NCBI GenBank assembly: GCA_001414345.1
Contig: LLCB01000214.1
Coordinates: 40,769 to 104,768 of the forward strand
From: Hymenoscyphus infarciens
Taxonomy: Eukaryota > Ascomycota > Leotiomycetes > Helotiales > Helotiaceae
DNA length: 64,000 nt
Direction of reading: 5' to 3'
Shown here in pieces: positions 21,809 to 34,836 of the stretch (positions within the stretch are counted from its first letter, which is position 1; every line of letters starts with the position of its first letter). Below the pieces are notes generated by a model, which saw only the letters and a list, made by a program, of their open reading frames with translations, searched no databases and was not told the origin of the DNA. The position numbers and the translations under genes were made by a program.

Positions 21809-24679
21809 ATGTTCGTGTGGAAACGCGGTATGTTCTTTGTGATAACCAGACCCAGCATGTATCTAATACGTATCTAGATGGACGCAAGGAGCGTGTCCAG
21901 TTCGACAAGATCACAGCTCGTGTTTCTCGACTGTGTTATGGTCTAGACGCCGATCATGTTGACGCCGCAGCAATCACACAAAAGGTCATCTCTGGTGTCT
22001 ATCAAGGTGTCACCACGATAGAACTTGACAATCTGGTATGTGTCAAAGAATTTTGCATAGGATTCTCTTTGCTGACAATCCTCCCAAGGCCGCAGAAACT
22101 GCTGCATACATGACCGTCACCCATCCCGATTATGCCATCCTCGCAGCAAGAATTGCAGTTTCGAACCTCCACAAGCAAACCAAGAAGCAATTCTCGAGCG
22201 TCATCTCCGAATTATACCACTATGTCAATCCTCGAAACAAGAGATTGTCACCCATGATCAGCAAACAAACATACGATTGTGTTATGAAGCACGAGGCCGA
22301 GCTCAACTCCGCCATCGTCTACGACCGTGATTTCAACTATCAATACTTCGGTTTCAAGACCCTCGAGCGATCATATCTCCTCCGCCTCGATGGCAAGATC
22401 TGCGAACGTCCACAGCATATGATTATGCGTGTTGCGGTCGGAATTCACGGTGAGGATATCGAGGCTGCCATCGAGACCTACAACTTGATGTCCAGCAAAT
22501 ACTTCACCCACGCCTCCCCAACCCTCTTCGCAGCTGGCACACCACAGGCACAACTTTCATCCTGCTTCCTTATCGACATGAAGGAGGACAGCATTGATGG
22601 TATTTACGACACGTTAAAGATTTGCGCCATGATTTCAAAGAATGCTGGTGGTATCGGTCTCAATGTTCACAGAATCCGTGCGACCGGCGCTTATATCGCC
22701 GGTACTAACGGAAACTCCAACGGAATCGTTCCTATGCTCAGAGTTTTCAACAACACCGCCAGATATGTTGATCAAGGTGGTAACAAGCGTCCTGGTGCTT
22801 TCGCCATCTACCTTGAGCCATGGCACGCCGATGTTTTCGAGTTCCTCGACCTCCGAAAGAACCATGGAAAGGAGGAGGTTCGTGCCCGTGATCTCTTCTA
22901 CGCTCTCTGGATTCCAGATCTCTTCATGAAGCGTGTTGAAAAGAATCTCGACTGGACATTGATGTGCCCTAACGAGTGTCCTGGTTTGGCCGATGTCTAC
23001 GGTGACGAGTTCGAAGCGTTGTATGAGAAATACGAGTCTGAGGGCAAGGGTCGCAAGAGCATCAAAGCCCAAAAGCTTTGGTACTCTATCCTTGAGGCTC
23101 AAACTGAGACCGGAAACCCTTTCATGCTTTACAAGGATGCTTGCAACCGAAAGAGCAACCAAAAGAATCTCGGTACCATCCGAAGCTCCAACTTGTGCAC
23201 TGAAATCGTCGAGTACTGTGCACCAGATGAGGTCGCTGTTTGCAATTTGGCATCGCTTGCTCTCCCAACCTATGTTGATGAGAAGACCGCCACTTATGAC
23301 TTCCAAAAGCTTCACGAGGTCTGCCAAGTTGTCGTCAAGAACTTGAATAAGATTATCGATGTCAACTACTACCCGGTTCCTGAGGCAAGAAAGAGCAATT
23401 TCCGTCACAGACCTATTGCTCTCGGTGTTCAAGGTCTTGCTGATGCCTTCTTGGCTCTTCGTCTTCCTTTCGAATCCCCGGAGGCCAAGCACCTCAACAT
23501 CCAAATTTTCGAGACCATTTACCACGCTGCTTTGACTGCTTCCATGGAGTTGGCAAAGATTCATGGTCCATATGAGACTTATCAAGGCTCGCCTGCCTCT
23601 AAGGGCGAGCTCCAATATGACATGTGGGGTGTCACACCTACCGATCTTTGGGATTGGGCTAGCTTGAAGCAACAGATCTCTCAACACGGTATCCGTAACA
23701 GTTTGCTCGTCGCTCCTATGCCAACAGCCAGTACCAGTCAAATTCTTGGATTTAACGAGTGCTTCGAGCCATATACCTCCAACATCTACTCTCGACGTGT
23801 CCTTGCTGGAGAATTCCAAGTTGTCAACCCATGGCTTCTCAAGGATCTCGTCGATATGGGACTTTGGTCCGACAACATGAAGAACCGTATCATTGCTGAT
23901 GGTGGATCAATCCAAAATGTTCCAAACATCCCGGCTGATATCAAGGCTCTTTACAAGACCGTTTGGGAGATCTCGCAACGTACCATCGTCCAGATGGCTG
24001 CCGACCGTGGTGCATTCATTGATCAATCTCAATCAATGAACATCCACATGAAGGACCCAACCATGGGTAAGATCACCAGTATGCATTTCGCAGGCTGGAA
24101 GCTGGGTCTCAAGACTGGAATGTACTATCTCCGTACTATGGCTGCCTCGGCACCCATTCAATTCACGGTTGATCAAGAGGCTCTTCTGGTCGCTGATACC
24201 AATGTTGCTCGCGATCGTGTCAAGAGCAAGCGATCACCTTCTTCCACCGACAACTCCTCTTCATCTGTGCCCCGCCCAATGTACATTAAGCAGAAAACCA
24301 ACACAAACACAACAAATGGTGTACCAACACCTTCAGCCACCCCACCACCGGTCTCGGAAAACAAGAAGTTCTCTCCTGCTGCAGTCATCAACACACCTGC
24401 TTTCAAGGCTGATATTCCAGAAGGCGATAGTCCTAAATCTCTCGCTACTGAACCTTCTTCCCTTCCTCCAAAGCAGGAAGAGCTTCCAGCTCCTTCTGTT
24501 GCTGTTAAGAAGCAAGAAGAAGACAAGGCTGAAGATAGCACTGATCGTGAACATGATATTTATGCCGAGGCTGCTTTACAATGTAAGTAACCTTCCACTT
24601 GCTATGACTTGAACTGGTACTAATATGATTTACAGGCAGCATCGATAACAAAGAGGAGTGCTTGATGTGCAGTGGTTAG
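21809..24679 (+). CDS. RNR1: Ribonucleoside-diphosphate reductase large subunit, 904 aa, 4 exons
   Basis: Exons 21809-21827, 21878-22035, 22089-24582, 24636-24679; introns of 50, 53 and 53 nt. Class I reductase: makes dNDPs from NDPs with the small (tyrosyl-radical) subunit. The N terminus [18 protein letters not shown] is the ATP-cone and is split by intron 1, which fixes the 19-nt first exon. Active-site marks: SSC with Cys218, NLCTEI (Cys429 and Glu431), Cys444 in VCNLASL, and the loop [15 protein letters not shown]. The last intron splits the tail and restores CLMCSG, the C-terminal CX2C pair that re-reduces the active site; without it the ORF would lack those cysteines. Residues about 730-880 form a Ser/Pro/Thr-rich linker, as in other fungal enzymes. 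Codon use is C-ending and biased, unlike the neighbours, as expected for high expression. Confidence 0.97.
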
Positions 24680-26412
24680 ATCTAATAGACTTTCGGGGGT
24701 CGTGTTTATCAATGAGTTAATTTGCGAGAACGAGTGGTTTTTGATGACGGATACATGGTTGCATGCTTAGCTCACGCTTTGTTGTATTTTTTGATGTTGT
24801 TTGTTCTTTTTTATTACAAGGCGGGCGTTGGTTTGAGTGGTAAAGATGATTGATTGGTTGAGATTATGGATATCTTTTCGCCACGATCATTTGGTAATAT
24901 TGGTTTTTGATGAGAAATTTAACATGGATTGGGATGGATAGGTTGGTGGAGACGAATTGTGTTGTATGCTTGCTGGGTAGTTTAGGTACTTCTTTTTATG
25001 TCGGATGAATGAATGGAGAACTTGTATTACATGATTTCTGGTTTTCTGATAATATGCGAAAACAGATGTAGGGCGTATGAACTCGGTGGTGTGGTTTACC
25101 TACCAGGCGCAAGCGCTGTATTTCAGTCGAGTACCCTAAAATTCGCGACTTTCGTATAGGCTCGCTTACGCCTGTGTATCACATAATCACGTAATCACAC
25201 AATCACACAATTTCCACACAGCACCCTCACTCACTCTCACATATCAGGAAAAAAAAGAAGAGGTTAATTTAAGAAATTTATAATTATCTTCTTCATTTCT
25301 GGAAACATCTAAATCTCATCTCACTCCCCTCTCGCCAATTCCCTCGGAAGAACCCTCACTCCCCCACATGTCTCTTATTCACCTATGATAAAAGCCCTCT
25401 TCTCATCTCATCTCATCTCGCATCTCAATGTCCATTGCCCATCCCTACTCACCAGCCCATCCATCTCCCATACCAATTCATTCACATCGTCTCCCCTCAC
25501 AACTGGCTCCAATCCCCTCAACCCATCCGCCAATTCCCTCTCCTCCACAAATAAAAAATACCAAATGCCTAATCCCACAAAAGCCACCTAGAAAGGAAGA
25601 AGAAACAATTCGCATAGCAACAGTGTGACGAGGTTGAATGAAGATAAAGAGAAAAAGCACAAAAGAAATTCCAGAGCGAGTAGAAGGGGGGTAATGTAAC
25701 TAATACTACAAAAAAACTAATTCAATTGAATAGGCCCAAAAAAGAAAGCCTCCCTCTCTCCACTGAAAAAGGTGCCTGAAATAAAAAGAACCCAGAAGTG
25801 TTAAACCCCATTTCCATGCAAAGTGAAGTCCGCGAAGAAAAAAGTAATCCGCCCATATTCCCATAGTTCATTTCATGCCCAGTTCCTTCCTCTCTCTCGT
25901 TTCCTTCCATCTGTGCCAACATATATATGCCATGCCGGTTTCTGTCGACGCAAAAAAATTGTGTCTCATTGTAATGTACCCCCCTGCTCCAGGTACGCCG
26001 TTCCTTGATTCGAGAATTGATTTGAATGTGTTCATGTTGAAATGCCGAGCAAGTGCTGCGTCTGTTGCGATTTGTGTGTCTGTTTTTGTTGATACCTCGG
26101 ACTCAAACAATATCCCAGCCGATCCCATTCATCCCCAGCTCATCGACCATCCTTTCCATCCCATGCCCGTATCCCAAACCAACCAATCCATTTCAGAGTA
26201 GAGAGAAAAATCCTTGGTGATAGCCATAGCCATAGCACAACATAGTCATCCAATTTCCTGAATGATCTTTTTTCCGAAGTTTGCCGTCGTCATTTTTCCG
26301 CGTCTCATCTTCTCAACCAAGTAATCCATCCTCCCATGCGAAATCGAAATTCGACAAACATCCACCATAATAATGCTTTCAAAATTTTGAACAAACAACC
26401 TCCCAAATACCA
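24680..26412. other. Convergent spacer between RNR1 and the kinase
   Basis: About 1.7 kb holding both 3' UTRs. It is rich in C/T words on the + strand at 25370-25560, for example repeated CATCT. Frames are short and overlapping; I see no gene. Confidence 0.5.
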
Positions 26413-29400
26413 TCAGCTTTCCATAACGACCTTCTTCGCTGTCTCCGTGCTGCCAGCACTATTGTTCCTGCCTCGTCTTGCCAATGTACCCATCGCAGGA
26501 ATCTTGGACTTTTTTCGTGTCGTCATAGTCAGACCTTCATCGCTGTCTGAATCATCATCTTCTGGACATGGTATATCGCCATCTCCAATATACCCTTCAT
26601 CATCGACATCCGGACTCAGACAAATCGTGTCATCAGCTGCAAAAGAGGTTGGTGCAACTTCTGCATCTCTGGTCGAATGTTTTGACATTGAAGGTGGGGT
26701 GAGGGTTTCAGGAGTACTATCAGCAGTAAACCCAGATTCCTCGTGATAAGTGAATCCAGGGTGCTGGAGAAAGTCACCCTCGGTGTCAGCAGACACTGAA
26801 GAAGCACCAGAAATAAGTGCAGGTAAGGAAGGAACCGAAGGAAATATCTTGTCCTGTGAGCCAAGATTTACCGAAGAGATCGGGGAAGTGGCATTTGATG
26901 GCGAAGTTAAACTGGTTGAATTGACCGAACTATATGATTGCGCCCTCTTGGCGGCATCTTCCCGCTTTTGACCGAAAATCTCGTCGTCCGGCGACGGAGG
27001 ACAAACTGGCTCAGACTCCAGTTTTTGGGTTGCAGCGACTGCGGCAACCTGTTTCTGAGAATCCATAGCTTCCTGCTCCAATCTCCTCCTTCGGTGGAGG
27101 GTCTCTCTGGCTCTTCGAAACGACTCGGGTGTACTCGCACCGTAGGTTCGAGGAGGTGGTGTGACGCCCTCGCTTGAGGTCTTGTTGGCCGTATAAGGTC
27201 GTTGATCAAGATTCGATGCTGCGTATACTGTATGTGGAAAATTTGGTGTTGATGCAGACTGAGAGGTCTGCTGAAGCTGATGAACATGAACCATGTGTGG
27301 TTCAAAGAATAGTGGGGAGGGTAGAGGTTTGTCGTAGTTGGCGTGCACAGGGCTTGCTTGCTCCGACTTGGGGAAATATGTCTTTATGTCGCCATGTTCG
27401 AACTTCCCTGGTGCTATGGCATCGCTGAGGGCCAGACTGGGTTCCGAGTGTTTATTTTCGGATTCAAAAAGGCTGCGGTCGACGGATCTAGCACGGGAGG
27501 TACTCCCTTCTTCAATTTCAGCAAGTTGATCTCGACCTCGGTTATGCCAAGGATGGCTGGAAAACAATGATCCAAGATGATCTGTAAAAGGCCCAGGGGT
27601 AATGGCTCCATCGCAATGCATACTAGACATACCGGCGTTATTCACAGATTTCGAATGAGAATGTCCTCTTTGGGTGACCGTTTGAACCGATGCCGCGGTC
27701 GAGCTTTTACGATCTGGCGGCCCTGGTCTCGTATCAAAATCTGAGGATGTACCGGATGGTACCCGCTTTGGAGTGGCTCCTACCGAGGAAGAATGCTGTG
27801 CGGCGTGGGATAGGGGATCTACAGTTACCAAAAGGTCCGGACTGGCCGTCAAGCTCTGCGCGAGAGGGTGCCCAGTATGAAGGTATGGTTCTCTTGGCTC
27901 GTGGAGATCGTGATTCGAGAGGAAATAGGATTCATCTCCTCGAAGGCTGGCCCGTCGACCATCTCGGCTACCTGGTGTGAGAGGCGTATGAAGATTGTCA
28001 GTTCCTGAACTCGTAGCACTACTGATTGCCCTTTTCCGTGAACCCTCCCCTCTCGTCTCACTTCGAGTAGCACCAATCACCTTGTTGACGGTCTTTTTGA
28101 GTGCGGACCGAGCTCGCTCGAGAAAATTAAGAGGTACGACAGCACGCTCCAATTCTCGATCGTCAACCTGGATCCTTCTCCCGGCCGTCTTTCTTGATGG
28201 ATCAGTGTCATCGAGCCAGCCAATGATGTTATCGATACCCTTGATAACCCATGGGTGACGTTTGACTTCTCTCAGCTTCATGCGTTCTGCTGGATCTTTG
28301 ATCAGCATTCGGCGAAGTAAATCGAGTAATTCGTCATCAATTGTCTCAAAAGCAAGCTCCCCTTCTTCACGATAAGGACCGGGATTGGGGGCAACGCGCT
28401 TGCCGAGACTGGCTGTTGACGTCGATGTCGATGATGAGGGATTCACAGCTTTCAGGCGTCGCTTTGGGATGTAAACATCATCTTTCGCAATGCTGCGAAA
28501 CAGTTGGTACTCGTCATCAGCGAGGAAGGGGATGCGAGCAAAGACGAGACAATAGAGTGTGACACCAAGAGACCAAACATCGATCTGCTCCGTGATCTTC
28601 GGTTGTTCAATATCTAGGTCGGTGTAGCACAGCTCCGGAGCAAAGAATGCGGGTGTCCCAACGGTTTTGGCCAACTCGAGATCGTCGTCGAAATCCGCCG
28701 CATCTGCTTCAGAGACATTCTCTTCCGTTTCCCCTTCTCTGATTGGTCTCCCGAAATAAGATACCCCAAAGTCGGATATCTTGACACGATGATCCTTGGT
28801 CCATAGAAGATTGGCAGGCTTGATATCACGGTGGACAATGCCTTCGTAATGCAAGTATTCCAAGCCCAAGACGGTATCACGGAAAGCGGAGCGAGCTTGC
28901 TCTAGGGTAAAGCAAGGGACGTAGGAATAATCCTCCTCAAAGGCGTCGTGGGGACCATCACCATCCACCGAGGACATGTGTGAGATGATACTATCGGCCA
29001 TGCTGGGTGATCTTCCCCGGTATGGGGGGTCATCCGGGTAAGATCCGTAGTATGTTCCTTCCAAAGCTACACTAGAACTGTGGTGTGACGGCAAGGAAGG
29101 TAACGGGCCCAGCGTCTCGTCCTCATTGTCGCTATCAATCGCGGGAATATCGTACTCGATTGGGAGCGGCGTATGTGCTCGAGAGCTGGCACGAGAGGGT
29201 CCCTGTGAAGGTGTCCTGGATGGGGCGCGGGAGACGGGAGCGGACACGGTAGTGGATCGATAGTGGGAGAGACTATGTGTTGAGTTGTGAGTGGTTTGTC
29301 GTGACAGAACCAAACTTGCTGCATCTTCCTCGTCGTCTCCGTGTTCCAAGCTCCAGAATTCGGCCTGCCCAGCGTTGTATTGTGCAATTTTTGCTCGTTG

Positions 29401-30249
29401 GGCTTCCTTCCGTAGTCGGCGTCTTTCAATCATGGTAAAGAACCTCTCATCGTCTCCTGTTGCCTCCTCCCCTCGTTGTTCTCTTTCGATCCGCCTTCTT
29501 TCGTATGTACATATCTGTGGTGATCCTTTCTTGCGCCATGTAATCTCTCCCAACTCGACATGCTCCAAGATCATGTAAATCTTCTTGAACTCGGGATCGT
29601 CAATGACCTCGAGCAAACCAACGACGTTTGGGTGTCGAATCTTTTTGAGAATGGCAATCTCTCTCTTGGTCTTGTTTTCTGGGGAAACCGTTACCCTCCC
29701 CAATCGACGTTTCTTGGAAAAGCGTTGGATGATCTTGATGGCGACATAATCGGACGTTTCGAGACTGCGGGCCAATTTGACCTTGCCGTGAACCCCTCTT
29801 CCAATTTCCTCGATCACTTCGTATTGATTGATCAGCTTTCGACCGGTGATGAAGTCTTGTTCGACGAGGGCTTTGTGGGTTCTGCAAAGAGTATGTCAGT
29901 TTCCATCATGACGTGGTGAGAACGATAAGACTAGTTTTTGGTGAAGAAAAAGTGGGATCGCAGCTGGAGGGGGAGTCTGGAAGCCCACGACGTCTCATTG
30001 AGCTAGGCATAGTCTATGACTATTATGATGCTGGACTGGCCTAGGTCCAGCCGCAAACACGTAGGAAAGCAGAGAGGTAACTCACTCTCGAACTTTATGC
30101 ATCTGGAGAGGGTGAAGGTAGGGACTGGACTGAGGGGTGCCATCGGAGGGCGGTAAGGGAATGCGATGAGGGAGCGTGGTGGAGGGCGAAAAGAGCCCTG
30201 GACTCGAGGGCGCACTGGCGGCGTTCTTCGAAGCTGTTGATGAATCCAT
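26413..30249 (-). CDS. Serine/threonine kinase of the CaMKK/SNF1-activating (Ssp1/Sak1) type, 1210 aa
   Basis: Exons 30249-30086 and 29881-26413, intron 204 nt. The first exon supplies MDSSTASKN and the conserved SPYLHPLQMHKVRETHK run that precedes the catalytic domain, so I start at 30249. Kinase marks: glycine loop GRGVHGKV (82-89), VAIKII with Lys104, HRDIKPAN (405-412), DFG (425-427), GTPAFFAPE and WSLGVTLYC. Roughly 200 residues rich in Arg/Ser/Pro and acidic runs are inserted between the hinge (near 170) and the C lobe (near 375). The C-terminal half is low-complexity and Ser-rich, probably regulatory. Family members phosphorylate the activation loop of SNF1/AMPK-type kinases and answer to calcium or stress. 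The exact yeast counterpart cannot be fixed from sequence alone. A GGT/GAGAGGC/GGCT microsatellite cluster lies just upstream. Confidence 0.9.
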
Positions 30250-31060
30250 TGTTGAGGTGCAGGTCGATGGTGATTGTCGACATGTTTGGGGGGGGGGGAC
30301 CGGTCAGGGCTTGTACAAGTATTTCCTGAGACTCGTCGTGCGCGGGCGGGTTCAGCAGAAGACGGCCATGATATGATTCTTCGAATCAGGTGGAAGGAAT
30401 GATCGATAGAGACGGCCGCGGGTTCAGGTTGAGGTTGAGGTTGAGATTGAGGTTGAGGTCGAGGTCGAGGAGAATGTGGTGGAGTGGAGAAGTCGAGAGG
30501 TGTGGTATCGTGGTTGTTAGGTTCAGGTTGTGGCGGGTGCTTTCTATCAAATCGGTGGTCGTGGTTCTATCGTGGTGGTGGTGGTGGTGGTGGTGGTGGT
30601 GGTGGGTGCATGCGATTAGGCTAGTCAACTCTGGGAAGGATGTGAAGAGACGAAGAAACCTTGTTTGGGAGTGGTGAATTGCGTACAAATCCCCACTTGG
30701 CTAAAGTATCGGCAACACTTGCAGGGGAGGGGGAAGTATGTACGAAGTTTATATTCCTTTGCTAAGGAGAGGCGAGAGGCGAGAGGCGAGAGGCGAGAGG
30801 CGAGAAGGTTGAGAGGTGCGTATAGTAAGAAGTTGGGCTGGCTGCTGGCTGGCTGGCTGGCTGGCTGGCTGGGTAGCTAGCTAGCCTAAGATTTGGTAAG
30901 TGTGAGGGTGAGTGTTGGTGGGTTGAAGAGGGGGGTGTGTTGGTGGTGGGTGGGCTGGTGGGCTGACCTGGCGTCGCTAAATAGCGGGCCGAAGTGTGAT
31001 TCGGTTGATTAGGTAGAGCGATCAGGAAGACTACTTACGAGCCAAGGGGCACGGGTCTAT
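30250..31060. repeat. Kinase upstream region with a cluster of microsatellites
   Basis: Within 600 bp of the start codon there are: a G run (about 30288-30298), GGTTGA-type hexamers (30427-30471), a GTG triplet run (30572-30606), GAGAGGC heptamers (30767-30806) and GGCT tetramers (30836-30871). All lie in the promoter or 5' leader. Length changes here could alter expression. I see no coding function. Confidence 0.85.
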
Positions 31061-34000
31061 ACGTATAGGGCATTTTCATCATTTATTATTAAATTACTAA
31101 ATAGTAACTTAATTTAATTAGGAGTAGACCACCTATAGCGTTATATAAGTATAGTAACCTAAGATTCCTACTTTAAAATCAACTTATTAATCTAATTCTA
31201 TAGTATTACCTTCTATTTCTCTATAACTGCTTAGTATATTTCCTCTATAGTAGTAGATTAGTATTATCTTCTATAAAGTCGTTGTTTAATCTACTGCTAG
31301 TACTTCTTTATAGGATTTATATTAGGTAAAGTAGAGAGATAAAGTATTAAGATAATACTATATTTTATCTAGAATTTAGTATAATAGTTTATAGTTAATT
31401 TATATTTATAAGTAGAGTTTCTATTCTCTATAAATAATAGTTCTATAGAAGGATAAAGAGTATATATAATTAAGACGAAAGCTTTAAGAATCTCTTAAAT
31501 AAAGGGTTTAAGTAGTTATATAAGATAATTTTATTATATAAAGACGCTGCTTTTACTATAGTCTTCGAGGAAAATAAGAGAGGATTTATACTTATAACTA
31601 ATAGCTCTCTACGCGTTTATAAGAGTTATATAGCCTTAATAGAATTAGTACTAAATATATATATTATAGAACTATTTAGAGTATTCTTTATTAATATTCT
31701 AAGTTACTTTTTACTTAATTATACGTCTTCTAACTTAAAATATAACTTTGTCTAACTATAGAACCTTTAGCTACTCTACTGTCTAAAATATATATATTAG
31801 ACTCTAAAGAAAGTAAGTAGTAACTTAGGTAAGTAGTTTCTAGTAAGAGACGTAGCGATAATAGCCTTATTAGTATATCTTATACTTAAGTATATCGACT
31901 AAATAAGATAGCTCTAGTTTCTCTCTTAGCTTCTACTAGTTTATTTAACGATTCTCCTAGCTTTATATATAATATAGAATAATCTTATCTACTACTTTAT
32001 CTAATAAAAGGAAAGTTAGTCTAATACGCTTTATACGAGCTTATTTAGAAGCTACGTAGCCTAGTATTTTATATATTATACTCTCTCTAAGAGATTAGCT
32101 AGACAGATCTTTATACTAATACTATAGAACGTAGATAGAGACCTTTCTAAACTAGTATAATTAGTATATAGTCTCTTTATGTTTTATAGCTATCTCGTAG
32201 CTCTTTTTATAATACTAGTTATCTAGTAGAGAGATAGTAGAAGGTATATTTATTAGTAGAGAGAGTAAAACTCGTCAAAATCGTCAAAATTACTAAAATA
32301 CTCTATATATATAGACTCGTGTCTCTAGGCTCGTTAGTACTATAGATGTCTAAGATATCTATATATATTAGTAGAAATATCAAAACCTTAATATACTCTA
32401 TTTTTACTTATATCTCTTAATAAAGTAACTACTAATAGATCTAAGAGTATACGAATTAATACTATAAAGCTAAGAACTCTCTAATCTAATATAAAGCTAA
32501 CTAGAGGTACTTTTCTATCTATTATCTCTATAAATAACTCTATTATTCTTTTAAAATAATAGAAACTATAGTTTTTTATATAAATTTAAATATAAGAAAG
32601 AATTAAAAATATATTAGATATAAAGGTTATAGAGATATCTATATAATAAGATATAATAACTTAAATAACTAGCTAAACTAGCTTAGAGACTTCTTACTAT
32701 CTACTTAGCTAGAGGTCCGAGTTCCGACTCGGTTATATAATAGCTATATCTATTATATTAAAGCTTTAAATATAAATAGTAGTCTAGTTTCTAATCTACT
32801 TTAAAGAGATATATATCTTTCTTATAATCTATCTCTTCAGTTATTCTTATATCCTACGTATAGACGTGTTTAGTAGTCCGGTTTAAAACTACTCTTATTT
32901 AGAGTAGTTTTAGACTAAAATCTAAGTAGCTTCGAACTACGATGCTGCTAAGCTAGTTTAGAAGTGCTAAGATATTAAAATCTGAATTAAAGCTCTTTCT
33001 ACCTCTTTCTAACATAGCTAATTACTACTATAAATAAGTATATTACACTGCTTATACCAGCTCTTAGTTTAACGTATATAAGATAGACGCGCCGCGTACT
33101 TAAGAGGCTTTCTCTTTGAGAGGCCTTCTCTTTAAAAGGACTTTTTTAGTAGCTTTTAAGACTCTTTTAGTAGACTTTTTCGTCCTAGCTTATTAGCATT
33201 AGCCTTACGCTATTCTAGAGGAGGCATATTAATTAAAAAGAAGGATAAAAGAGTATAAAAGTGGCGGTGGAAGTAGTAGAAGTAGTAGAAGTAGTAGAAG
33301 TAGTAGAAGTAGATAAGAGCTATATTATAAGCTAACTTACGCTGAAATAATTATTTTTTTAATAGAGCTTTTTAAACATAAGATTATAGGTAAATTATCG
33401 TTGAATTTCAGTATTATTATATACTTTAGTAGAGTTTAAAGAATAAGATAATAATTTAAATATTTAGTCACGTTAGAGCTAGAAATATAAGATTAGAACC
33501 GCGTTCTACTAACTTATATAGAGTATAAGAATAACTAAAGAGATAGTTACTTAATAATATTATTAATACTAACTATTACTAATATATAGAATAAGAAATA
33601 TATATTAAGAGACTAATTCTAGAAGCTATATATATAGTTTAGACTTTATATACTAAAGGTCTTAAGTTTTTCTAAAAAAGTTAGTTTTTTATACTTTTAT
33701 TTTTATTTATAAACTTATATATTCTCTCTATTAATATTCTAGTCTAGAAACTTAGTTCTAAACTTATTATTAATAAAGCTATAATACGATTTTTAAAATA
33801 AGTAAAGAAAGCTATAACTATTTCTAGAAGACTTTTTTCTACTAGTTTTAAAATATAGATTCTAAGCTAGATTAGATCTTTTTATAACTAGAACTTTTAT
33901 AACTCTAAAAAAGAAAATAAGCTTATAAATATACTAAGACTCTATTTAGATTAGATTATCTTAAGAATTATTTTAAAGATTTTAATATAATCTTAAATAA

Positions 34001-34699
34001 TCTCTAGAAATATAAACACGTTAGTATATTTTAAGAATTATTTAATAATCTTAATTCCTCTTTTACTAGAATAAAATCTACTCGATTTTAAATAGAATTT
34101 AGATTAACTACTCTTAATACTCTATATATCTATATCTCTACTACTACTACTACTTACTATAGAGTAAGATAATAAAGAAGAGTAATATCGTCTATAATTA
34201 CTTCTTCTCTAGAGTCTTTTATTATTATAATCGTAATCTAAAAAGCGCTCTCTTAGTATCGACTATTTTAAGAGCTCTAACTTAAGTATATAAAAAAGCT
34301 AAGTCTATAATTTATATATATCTTATTTAAAAGAGATAAATTAATACTTATAAGAGTGAATTAATACTTATAGAGATATTTAAAAGTTTAGATTATTATT
34401 AATTCTTTTAAATAATCTAGAATTATTTAGAGCTAGATAATCTTAAATAATTCTAAATTAGTGTTTTAGCTTTTCTTATCTAAACGCTTCTAAGTATTAG
34501 AATAAGAAAGAATATCTCGTTATATTAGAATATAATAGAATAGAATAAGTCTATTTATAGAATATATTAGATAAGAAAAGATAATTATAAAAGAAGAATT
34601 AAAGTAGCTAGAAAAGCTAAAAAGAGAGACTAGAAAGAGAGAGAAGAGTAAGAAGTATAGAAGAGAAGTAGCTAGGCGAGAAAGACTTCTAAATAAGTA

Positions 34700-34815
34700 T
34701 ATAAAGTAGATTAGTTTATAAGAAAAGTTCTAGAGAGTATATACTACTACTATAAGAGAGAGACGCTATAGCGTATACTCTTTAGAACTTCTCTTATAAA
34801 CTAACTCACTTTATA
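34700..34815. repeat. 45-bp inverted repeat with 26-bp spacer
   Basis: Arms 34700-34744 and 34771-34815 match at 38 of 45 positions when one is reverse-complemented, and all seven differences are transitions. Such an arm pair in RIP DNA looks like a decayed fold-back element or paired terminal repeats. Confidence 0.75.
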
Positions 34816-34836
34816 TTAAAATATAATAGAATAAGA

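Noticed and set aside
22635..23819. 394-codon minus-strand frame opposite RNR1
   Set aside because: Long antisense shadow caused by the strong codon bias of RNR1; no family pattern.
30386..30688. Low-complexity frames with His or Arg-Leu runs
   Set aside because: They translate the GTG and GGTTGA microsatellites; not proteins.
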